From the NCBI GenBank assembly GCA_002025975.1, contig MWOU01000242.1, forward strand, positions 1 through 32,188: a DNA stretch of 32,188 nt, in the 5' to 3' direction. Position numbers and translations under genes: made by a program. Position 1 is the stretch's first letter. Every line of letters starts with the position of its first letter. The stretch is from Prochlorococcus sp. HOT208_60m_813B04 (lineage in GTDB: Bacteria; Cyanobacteriota; Cyanobacteriia; PCC-6307; Cyanobiaceae). Positions 25,903 to 32,188 of this stretch are shown here, piece by piece. The notes beneath the pieces are model-generated. The model was not told the DNA's origin. It ran no database searches and worked only from the letters and a program-made list of their open reading frames with translations.

Positions 25903-27543
25903 TTGAGTACTTATTTTCATACACATTTTGCTACACAAATGTTGGCAACTTTGGGAGCTGGATTGTCTAATTTTCCTTGGTTATCTGCTTCAATTTTATT
26001 TCCAATTGGTAGTGCATTTGTGATACCTTTTTTCCCGGATAAAGGGGATGGCAAAGAGGTGAGATGGTTTGCATTGTCTATTGCATTAATAACTTTTTTA
26101 ATAACTGTAGGTTCATATATAAATGGCTTTGACATTAGTAATGAAAATGTTCAACTGAAAGAAAATATTAGTTGGCTCCCTGATTTAGGTCTTACTTGGT
26201 CTGTCGGCGCTGATGGTATGTCTATGCCGTTAATATTATTGACTAGTTTTATAACTGCTTTAGCAGTTCTTGCTGCATGGCCAGTCAAGTTCAAACCTAA
26301 GTTATTTTTCTTTTTGATATTGGTTATGGATGGTGGGCAAATCGCTGTTTTTGCGGTACAAGATATGCTTTTATTTTTTCTAACTTGGGAACTTGAGCTA
26401 ATTCCTGTTTATTTATTACTGGCTATATGGGGTGGCAAAAATCGACAATATGCAGCAACAAAATTCATTATTTATACAGCTGGTAGTTCTATCTTCATTC
26501 TTCTGGCAGCTTTAGCAATGGGTTTCTATGGTACAGAAATTCCTAACTTTGAGTTTTCTCACTTGGCAGCTCAAGATTTTAGTCAAAAATTTCAAATATT
26601 ATGTTACGTAGGTCTTTTAATTGCATTTGGTGTGAAACTACCTATAGTACCTCTTCATACTTGGCTTCCAGATGCTCATGGAGAGGCTACAGCTCCTGTT
26701 CATATGCTTCTAGCAGGAATATTATTAAAAATGGGAGGATATGCTCTTCTAAGATTTAATGCACAATTATTACCCGTTGCACATGCTCAATTTGCTCCAT
26801 TATTAATAGTTCTTGGGGTAGTCAATATAATTTATGCTGCATTAACTTCTTTTGCTCAAAGAAATCTTAAAAGAAAAATTGCATACAGTTCGATAAGTCA
26901 TATGGGTTTTGTTCTTATTGGTATAGGTAGTTTTAGTAGCCTTGGAACAAGCGGAGCTATGCTGCAAATGGTTAGTCATGGATTAATAGGTGCAAGTTTA
27001 TTTTTTCTTGTTGGAGCCACCTATGACAGAACAAAGACTCTTAAACTTGATGAAATGAGTGGTGTAGGACAAAAAATGAGAATTATGTTTGCACTATGGA
27101 CTGCTTGCTCTCTGGCCTCCCTCGCTTTGCCTGGTATGAGCGGATTTGTATCCGAATTGATGGTATTTACAGGATTTGTTACTGATGAAGTGTATACACT
27201 ACCATTTAGGGTAGTTATGGCCTCTTTAGCTGCTATCGGTGTAATTCTTACTCCTATTTATCTACTTTCAATGTTACGAGAAATTTTCTTTGGTAAAGAA
27301 AATCCTAAATTAATCGAAGAACGAAAACTTATAGATGCAGAGCCAAGGGAAGTTTATATTATTGCTTGTTTACTTTTACCGATTATTGGAATTGGTTTGT
27401 ATCCAAGATTAATTACTGAAAGTTACATTGCATCTATCAATAATTTGGTCGATAGAGATTTAACTGCAGTTAAAGGTACTGTGAAAACAAATATTTTTTC
27501 AGGAACTCAAACAAATGACATACTAAAAGCTCCAACAATATAA
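25903..27543 (+). CDS. ndhD: NDH-1 subunit 4 (NdhD)
   Basis: 546 residues, about 14 transmembrane helices. [20 protein letters not shown] and [27 protein letters not shown] are NdhD signatures; [22 protein letters not shown] is the pump-helix motif. The listed start is TTG at 25903; an in-frame ATG at 25939 (residue 13) is the alternative, and neither has a clear ribosome-binding site. Downstream of ndhF by 85 bp on the same strand, probably one transcript. The two subunits form the distal part of the membrane arm of NDH-1L. Confidence 0.95.
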   Translation: MSTYFHTHFATQMLATLGAGLSNFPWLSASILFPIGSAFVIPFFPDKGDGKEVRWFALSIALITFLITVGSYINGFDISNENVQLKENISWLPDLGLTWSVGADGMSMPLILLTSFITALAVLAAWPVKFKPKLFFFLILVMDGGQIAVFAVQDMLLFFLTWELELIPVYLLLAIWGGKNRQYAATKFIIYTAGSSIFILLAALAMGFYGTEIPNFEFSHLAAQDFSQKFQILCYVGLLIAFGVKLPIVPLHTWLPDAHGEATAPVHMLLAGILLKMGGYALLRFNAQLLPVAHAQFAPLLIVLGVVNIIYAALTSFAQRNLKRKIAYSSISHMGFVLIGIGSFSSLGTSGAMLQMVSHGLIGASLFFLVGATYDRTKTLKLDEMSGVGQKMRIMFALWTACSLASLALPGMSGFVSELMVFTGFVTDEVYTLPFRVVMASLAAIGVILTPIYLLSMLREIFFGKENPKLIEERKLIDAEPREVYIIACLLLPIIGIGLYPRLITESYIASINNLVDRDLTAVKGTVKTNIFSGTQTNDILKAPTI

Positions 27544-27553
27544 TTTTTTTAAA

Positions 27554-27578
27554 TTAATGCAATATTGTTTGGCATTAA
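27554..27578 (+). terminator. Weak hairpin after ndhD
   Basis: TTAATGC (27554-27560) pairs with GCATTAA (27572-27578) across an 11-nt loop. There is no long T-run after the stem, so it may be a terminator, an mRNA-stabilising hairpin or chance in this AT-rich spacer. Confidence 0.3.
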
Positions 27579-27667
27579 ATAAATTAAAAGATATCTTGTG
27601 ATTAGATTTTATCTATCTTAAAATTTCTTATTTAAATCCTATAGATAGGAAACAACTAGGCCCTAGA

Positions 27668-28489
27668 TTGTTGATTAAGTTTCTTCAAGACGCCGCAGGT
27701 AAAGGTGAGCTTGATCCATGGGATATTGATGTAATAAGTGTAATTGATAGTTTTTTAGAGCAATACTCACATACTTTTAATCAATCTTCAAGTAGTCAAA
27801 TCTCATATCATAAGGATTTAGCTGAGACCAGCGAAGCATTTTTTGCAGCATCCGTACTAGTTAATCTTAAGGCTCAGGTTTTGGAATCTGATGTTTTCAA
27901 AGAAAATTCTTCCGATTTTGAAGATGAATTTGATTTGGATGATCAAGATTGGATTGATAAAGAATTTGATATTCCAAAATATCCTGAAAAATATCTAAGG
28001 AGAAGATCAATTGCACAACCAATTCTAAAACGTACAACAACATTGGGAGAACTTGTAAGTCAGTTAGAGTCCATAGCAGAAGTTATAGAAACCCAAGATC
28101 TTCTTCTCATGAAGAGAAAAAGAAATAAAAAATATTCTGATAAGGCTTTAATTTCTCAAGTAAAGTCATTAGCGCATCGTGAGAAACTTCCAGAAACAAC
28201 TAAAGCACTAGGAAAATTTATTGAAGGATGGGAAAAAGCATTGCAGTGGACAGATTTTGAATATTTAGTCAAAAAATGGCAAACAGTAGTAAAAAATGAT
28301 TTAGATAAAGATCGTTTGGGAGTTTTTTGGGCTTTGTTATTTTTATCATCTGAAAACAAAATTGAAATTAAACAAATTAATTCCTTATATGGCCCAATTC
28401 AAATTAAAAGAATAATTCCCGATGGTGGCTTAGCTCAATTGCCTATAGAAAATCTTGAGGTAAGTAATGCCTCCTCCTCGGCTGCATAG
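27668..28489 (+). CDS. scpA: Segregation and condensation protein A
   Basis: 273 residues. Kleisin of the SMC-ScpAB chromosome condensation complex. Family start region LIKFLQDAAGKGELDPWDIDVISVIDSFLEQY, a Glu/Asp-rich middle, and a C-terminal winged helix (FWALLFLSSENKIEIKQINSLYGPIQI). The start is unclear: TTG codons at 27668 and 27671 are used here, but the frame is open upstream (...LGPR before LLIKFL) and other ScpA proteins have a few residues before this point. No ATG or GTG lies there. ScpB and SMC are not in the window. Confidence 0.9.
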   Translation: MLIKFLQDAAGKGELDPWDIDVISVIDSFLEQYSHTFNQSSSSQISYHKDLAETSEAFFAASVLVNLKAQVLESDVFKENSSDFEDEFDLDDQDWIDKEFDIPKYPEKYLRRRSIAQPILKRTTTLGELVSQLESIAEVIETQDLLLMKRKRNKKYSDKALISQVKSLAHREKLPETTKALGKFIEGWEKALQWTDFEYLVKKWQTVVKNDLDKDRLGVFWALLFLSSENKIEIKQINSLYGPIQIKRIIPDGGLAQLPIENLEVSNASSSAA

Positions 28490-28508
28490 AGGCTTCATAG
28501 TAATAACG

Positions 28509-28514
28509 TATAAT
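28509..28514 (+). promoter_or_regulatory. Possible -10 box for the nucleotidyltransferase gene
   Basis: A perfect TATAAT, 22 bp before the ATG at 28537. No convincing -35 was seen, and a perfect TATAAT is likely by chance at this AT content. Confidence 0.3.
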
Positions 28515-28536
28515 TTAAAAAAATGGTTTTGAATTT

Positions 28537-29715
28537 ATGAAGGCAATGATACTTGCTGCAGGCAAAGGCACACGTGTTCAACCTATTACACATGTTATTC
28601 CAAAACCCATGATTCCGATTTTGCAAAAACCTGTTATGGAGTTTCTCTTGGAACTTTTAAGAGAACATAATTTTAAGGAAATAATGGTAAATGTTTCTCA
28701 TCTGGCTGAGGAAATTGAAAATTATTTTAGGGATGGGCAAAGATTTGGAGTAGAAATTGCTTATAGTTTTGAGGGAAGAATTGAAGATGGAGAATTAATA
28801 GGTGATGCTTTGGGATCGGCAGGAGGATTAAAAAAAATTCAGGATTTTCAAAATTTCTTTGATGAAACTTTTGTTGTTTTATGTGGTGATGCTTTAGTTG
28901 ATTTAGATTTAACTCAAGCTGTTAAAAAACATAAGCAGAAAGGAGCTATTGCGAGCTTAATAACAAAGAAGGTAACTAAGGATCAAGTATCAAGTTACGG
29001 TGTCGTGGTTTCTGATGAAAATGGTCGAATAAAAGCTTTTCAGGAAAAACCAACAGTTGATCAAGCTTTAAGTGACTCTATAAATACAGGAATTTATCTT
29101 TTCGAACCCGAAATTTTTAATTACATACCTTCAGCAGAGAAATTTGATATTGGGGCTGATCTTTTCCCTAAACTTGTTGAAATGGATTTACCATTTTTTG
29201 CATTACCAATGGATTTTGAATGGGTAGATATTGGAAAAGTTCCTGATTATTGGAGTGCTATTAGAAATGTATTGCAAGGCAAGGTAAGACAAGTGCAAAT
29301 ACCAGGTAAGGAAATAAAACCAGGAGTTTTTACTGGTTTGAACGTAGCGGCTAACTGGGATAAGGTTAATATTATCGGGCCGGTTTATATAGGAGGCATG
29401 ACTAGGATCGAGGAGGGAGCAACTATTATTGGCCCTTCTATGATTGGACCAAGTTGTTGCATTTGCGAGGGTGCAACTATAGATAACTCAATTATTTTTG
29501 ATTATTCTAAAATTGGTAAAGGTGTAAGACTTATGGATAAGTTAGTTTTTGGTAAATATTGTGTTGGGAAAAATGGAGATCATTTTGATTTGCAAGATGC
29601 ATCTTTAGATTGGTTAATAGCAGATTCAAGAAGATCTGACTTGACTGAACCTTCGCCTCAGCAGAAAGCTATGGCAGAATTATTAGGTACTGATTTGATT
29701 AACATTCCAGACTAA
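28537..29715 (+). CDS. Sugar-nucleotide pyrophosphorylase (GDP-mannose type) with hexapeptide tail
   Basis: 392 residues. N-terminal nucleotidyltransferase domain (1-235): MILAAGKGTRVQPITHVIPKPMIPI is the nucleotide-binding G-x-G-T-R...K signature, VVLCGDALVDLDL the metal-binding strand and DFEWVDIGKVPDYW the sugar-binding end. The C-terminal left-handed beta-helix (about 255-340, GPVYIGGMTRIEEGATIIGPSMIGP) is typical of mannose-1-phosphate guanylyltransferase or glucose-1-phosphate transferases. It activates sugar phosphates for polysaccharide or glycoconjugate synthesis; exact sugar and base not provable. Its last 17 bp overlap the end of metF on the other strand. Confidence 0.88.
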   Translation: MKAMILAAGKGTRVQPITHVIPKPMIPILQKPVMEFLLELLREHNFKEIMVNVSHLAEEIENYFRDGQRFGVEIAYSFEGRIEDGELIGDALGSAGGLKKIQDFQNFFDETFVVLCGDALVDLDLTQAVKKHKQKGAIASLITKKVTKDQVSSYGVVVSDENGRIKAFQEKPTVDQALSDSINTGIYLFEPEIFNYIPSAEKFDIGADLFPKLVEMDLPFFALPMDFEWVDIGKVPDYWSAIRNVLQGKVRQVQIPGKEIKPGVFTGLNVAANWDKVNIIGPVYIGGMTRIEEGATIIGPSMIGPSCCICEGATIDNSIIFDYSKIGKGVRLMDKLVFGKYCVGKNGDHFDLQDASLDWLIADSRRSDLTEPSPQQKAMAELLGTDLINIPD

Positions 29716-30589
29716 GATTAGCTTTTTCAATAATCTCAGGAATTAAATGCTCTGTTTTTACGGCCATTAGATGAACACCATTTGCGATGTTAATAAAATC
29801 ATTAGCTTGTTCAGCTGCAATTTGAATACCCTCTTGTAATGGGTCTTTAGCATCTTTAAGACGATTTAAGATATTTTCAGGAATGTTTGCGCCTGGAACG
29901 TATTTGTTTATAAAAAGAGCGTTTTTATAAGACTTTAATAGGAATACACCTGCTATAACTGGAATTTCAAGAGGCTTGCTAATTTTTTCACAAAACTCTA
30001 TCAAATTTTCTTTTTCCATCACCATTTGAGTTTGTATAAATCCAGCTCCAGCCTCTTTTTTCTTTCTCATTCTATTTTCTAGACTTCTTCTATTTCTGCA
30101 ATTTGGATCAGCGGCAGCACCCGCAAAAATCAATGTTTTTTTATCTGAAAGTTCTCCTAGAGTAGGATCAATTCCTTTATTGAAAGCCTGAATTTGTTGA
30201 AGCAATCTTACTGACTCAAACTCATGTACAGCCTTGGCATCTTGTTGATCCCCAGCTTTTACAGAATCACCGGTAATGCATAAGATGTTTCTAATTCCTA
30301 AAGCATTTGCACCTAGAATGTCTGATTGTAAAGCAATTTTATTACGATCTCTGCAAGAAATTTGCATTACTGGTTCTATCCCATTTTCCAGTAATAGTTT
30401 GGACATTGCCAAGCTGCACATTCTCATTACAGCTCTGCTTCCATCGGTAATGTTAACAGCATGTACCTTATCTTTCAAAAGTTGTGCTATCTTAAGAGAT
30501 CTTATGGGGCTTCCACCTCTTGGCGGCATTAACTCTGCCGTTATTACTTTAGATTTTTTTTCTAAAGTCTGCTGAAGTTTCGATTTCAA
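29699..30589 (-). CDS. metF: Methylenetetrahydrofolate reductase
   Basis: 296 residues. FAD-dependent barrel reducing 5,10-methylene-THF to 5-methyl-THF for methionine synthesis. AELMPPRGGSPIRSL (EhhPPRG motif near the N-terminus), NITDGSRAVMRM, QISCRDRNKIALQSDILGA and the CITGDS turn are family signatures. C-terminus GANIPENILNRLKDA. Convergent overlap of 17 bp with the nucleotidyltransferase and divergent from the pedR-like gene across 77 bp. Confidence 0.94.
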   Translation of the reverse strand: MKSKLQQTLEKKSKVITAELMPPRGGSPIRSLKIAQLLKDKVHAVNITDGSRAVMRMCSLAMSKLLLENGIEPVMQISCRDRNKIALQSDILGANALGIRNILCITGDSVKAGDQQDAKAVHEFESVRLLQQIQAFNKGIDPTLGELSDKKTLIFAGAAADPNCRNRRSLENRMRKKKEAGAGFIQTQMVMEKENLIEFCEKISKPLEIPVIAGVFLLKSYKNALFINKYVPGANIPENILNRLKDAKDPLQEGIQIAAEQANDFINIANGVHLMAVKTEHLIPEIIEKANLSLEC

Positions 30590-30666
30590 TTGCTTTTGTT
30601 TCCTAGTTGGTTAACAAGTGTACTGAGATTGCTAAACTTAATTAATATAAAAAAGGAACTGTTTAA

Positions 30667-30945
30667 ATGCAAATGGTTGAAGAAGAAGTAAACAACATTG
30701 ATATGATGGGTCTCTCAGCAAGAGAGATGGAAATCATCGATCTAGTAGCTGATGGGCTTACAAATCAAGAGATTGCAGTAAAACTAACTATTAGTAAAAG
30801 AACTGTTGATAATCATGTAAGTAATATGTTTACAAAAACTGGTTCTAAAAACAGAGTAGCACTTTTGAATTGGGCAATGGACAACGGTAAGATTTGTAGA
30901 GATGGCTTTAATTGTTGTACACTCCCAGACTCTAATCAAGACTAG
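30667..30945 (+). CDS. LuxR-type regulator, PedR-like
   Basis: 92 residues, essentially one LuxR/NarL helix-turn-helix (LSAREMEIIDLVADGLTNQEI, SKRTVDNHVSNMFTKTGSKNRVALL) with no receiver domain. The C-terminal tail CRDGFNCC has three Cys (C77, C83, C84). Known, from memory: Synechocystis PedR (Ssl0564) is a small LuxR regulator switched off at high light through thioredoxin and a C-terminal Cys. Same size, architecture and Cys-containing tail make PedR the best call, not proof. GGAAC lies 8 bp before the ATG. Confidence 0.82.
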   Translation: MQMVEEEVNNIDMMGLSAREMEIIDLVADGLTNQEIAVKLTISKRTVDNHVSNMFTKTGSKNRVALLNWAMDNGKICRDGFNCCTLPDSNQD

Positions 30946-31096
30946 TATTACCCTTTACTTTTTTTGTATCATTAGCCAAATCCATTAGACAATAATTTGT
31001 AGAACCTAATTCGAAGAGTTCAGCATATGCAATACATGCATCCTTGTCTGAATCAACAAATCTCAGTATTCCTTCTTTATCGTAAAGACCATACAT
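30932..31096 (-). CDS. Small hypothetical protein (54 aa)
   Basis: Frame of 54 residues from ATG at 31096 to TAG at 30932. Protein-like composition: MYGLYDKEGILRFVDSDKD, then CIAYAELFELGSTNYCLMDL and a Lys-rich tail. The first half, hydrophobic-aromatic then acidic, resembles small picocyanobacterial proteins that begin in this way, but I do not recognise a family. Its last 14 bp overlap the end of the pedR-like gene on the opposite strand. No RNA or other gene is present between 31097 and 31187. Confidence 0.6.
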   Translation of the reverse strand: MYGLYDKEGILRFVDSDKDACIAYAELFELGSTNYCLMDLANDTKKVKGNTSLD

Positions 31097-31187
31097 CTGA
31101 AGAAAATAAAAAACACTTTGCTTTAAATATAAAGAAAATATAAAGGATAAGTGACTCTTTTGACTAGTTACTTTTGAAAGTTATTAA

Positions 31188-31661
31188 TCACTCTTCTTTC
31201 CACTCTGAAAAAGGATTGTTAGCTAGATTGAAATTGGAGTAATGGGTAAGTCCAGTAATTTCTTTTGAAATGAAAGATGGAAGAAATAAATCTTCCTGTT
31301 CATTAGAAAGTTCAATTTCTGCAATTTTAAGTGGATAATTTTTTTCTTTAAAGCAATCTATAATCCAAGATTGTTTTTCAATTTCTAGAAAGAATCTATC
31401 TTTTTTTATTGTATTTGAAATATTTGACATTATAGTTTCAGCATCGCTTCGTGGAATGGAGTATTCAAATTCAAAGTTGGTAAAGCCTTTGATGTGTTTT
31501 TTAAGTGTAATTTTAGATTTTTTGCCTATAAGCCTTACTCTAATAATCCAACCATCTATACTTTGGAAAAAATATCCTTGTTCAATATAAACTTTTTTAT
31601 TTATGAATTGTTTCCAATTATCATTTTTTATTAGAAATCTTCTTTCTATCTCCAAGGCCAT
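31188..31661 (-). CDS. CYTH-domain triphosphatase
   Basis: 157 residues. Triphosphate tunnel metalloenzyme fold: EIERRFL (E4, E6, R8; the family motif is ExExK, here Lys is Arg), GWIIRVRLIGKKSKITLKKH with alternating charged residues on tunnel strands, then EFEYSIPRSDAETI and KIAEIELSNEQ. Such bacterial proteins hydrolyse inorganic triphosphate or related substrates using Mg. Its start abuts the stop of nadK, and the linkage of CYTH with NAD kinase suggests an operon. Confidence 0.88.
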   Translation of the reverse strand: MALEIERRFLIKNDNWKQFINKKVYIEQGYFFQSIDGWIIRVRLIGKKSKITLKKHIKGFTNFEFEYSIPRSDAETIMSNISNTIKKDRFFLEIEKQSWIIDCFKEKNYPLKIAEIELSNEQEDLFLPSFISKEITGLTHYSNFNLANNPFSEWKEE

Positions 31662-32188
31662 TTAATTTTTGAAATTTTTTGGAGACAAATCGCCTTTCCA
31701 ATCTAGTTTTTTTATTAAGGTATTATAGTAACTTGTGCTTTTTTTAAACTTTATTATTTTACAGGGTGATTTCCCTTTTTTGATCTCACAATAATAATTT
31801 TCCTTAATGGTCATACATTTTGAACCGTCAGTCCATAATTTAATTTCCCCTTTACTTTTTTTTACTGGCTTAATGATTACCTCACTTGTATTAGGTATGA
31901 CGATTGGTCTACTAGCCAAACTCATTGGGCATATAGGGTTAATAATCATTCCATCTATACTAGGATGTACTATTGGACCTCCTGCAGCCATTGAGTAGGC
32001 TGTTGAACCCGTGGTTGTAGATACAATCAATCCATCACCTTTATATTCATTCACCTTCTCATTATCTATTTCAATTTGTATTTGGTTGGTCGGAGAAATA
32101 TCTTCTTCAACGGACTTAAAATAAAAATCATTTAAGGCGTTATAGCTTTTTATGATTTTTTTCTCAGAACTTGTCCCCTCAATACAAA
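31662..32188 (-). CDS. nadK: NAD kinase, 3' part (5' end outside the window)
   Basis: About 175 C-terminal residues; the frame stays open to the right edge of the window. It reads RGQVLR, then [49 protein letters not shown]. This covers the NAD-binding NE/D and TGSTAYS motifs of ATP-NAD kinases, which make NADP. The usual TPTGSTAYS has Thr for Pro here. A GTG at 32054 lies inside the protein and is not the start. First gene of the transcript with the CYTH gene, which it abuts. Confidence 0.93.
   Translation of the reverse strand, partial: CIEGTSSEKKIIKSYNALNDFYFKSVEEDISPTNQIQIEIDNEKVNEYKGDGLIVSTTTGSTAYSMAAGGPIVHPSIDGMIINPICPMSLASRPIVIPNTSEVIIKPVKKSKGEIKLWTDGSKCMTIKENYYCEIKKGKSPCKIIKFKKSTSYYNTLIKKLDWKGDLSPKNFKN

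Overview
The window looks like the chromosome of a high-light-adapted Prochlorococcus. It is very AT-rich and densely packed. It carries a cyanobacterial set of photosynthesis genes (rpaA, rpaB, ycf3, ycf34, crtP-crtB, ndhM, ndhF, ndhD, an rbcR-type regulator, a pedR-type regulator). The order rpaA / holB-tmk-Cu ATPase / ycf3 / radA / rpaB-plsX-fabH-fabD-plsC is one I associate with Prochlorococcus. No tRNA, rRNA, CRISPR array or insertion sequence was recognised.

Region 1 (1 to about 4020) is accessory DNA. It is bounded by two 41-bp direct repeats (1-41 and 3300-3340, 38 of 41 identical). Each repeat forms a GC-rich hairpin and is followed by its own intrinsic terminator. The repeat carries the AGGAAACA motif that I remember as the hallmark of the cyanobacterial Yfr2 small-RNA family. 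Between the copies lie tiny ORFs of uncertain reality, a 757-residue protein with exactly seven beta-propeller repeats, a cadherin-like domain and a Ca-binding-type tail, and an AlpA/excisionase-type regulator beside the right-hand repeat. This looks like a cargo cassette inserted at, or recombining through, a small-RNA gene. No recombinase is visible. A 119-residue charged orphan protein follows.

Region 2 (about 4020 to 18600) is core genome. RpaA, the circadian and redox response regulator, has a long leader with a good promoter and a 16-bp palindrome. On the minus strand, a Cu(I) P-type ATPase, thymidylate kinase and DNA polymerase III delta prime form a tight operon. Ycf3 and RadA follow. 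RpaB then abuts a run of lipid genes, plsX-fabH-fabD-plsC, so a redox regulator and phospholipid/fatty-acid initiation are transcriptionally linked. PlsX has a long, unusual N-terminal repeat extension. Then come tsaB, ycf34, a CCA-adding-type tRNA nucleotidyltransferase and an RRM RNA-binding protein.

Region 3 (about 18600 to 27550) is photosynthesis-centred. It holds crtP-crtB (first carotenoid steps), ndhM with a DUF3172-type membrane protein, an RbcR-type LysR regulator, an NnrU/Z-ISO-family membrane protein that may be the zeta-carotene isomerase acting after CrtP, and ndhF-ndhD (NDH-1 proton-pumping subunits).

Region 4 (27550 to the end) holds scpA, a sugar nucleotidyltransferase, metF, a PedR-like redox regulator, a 54-residue small ORF, a CYTH phosphatase and the 3' part of NAD kinase, which runs off the window. 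All eight convergent gene pairs end within 8 bp of each other or overlap, leaving no room for ordinary intergenic terminators.
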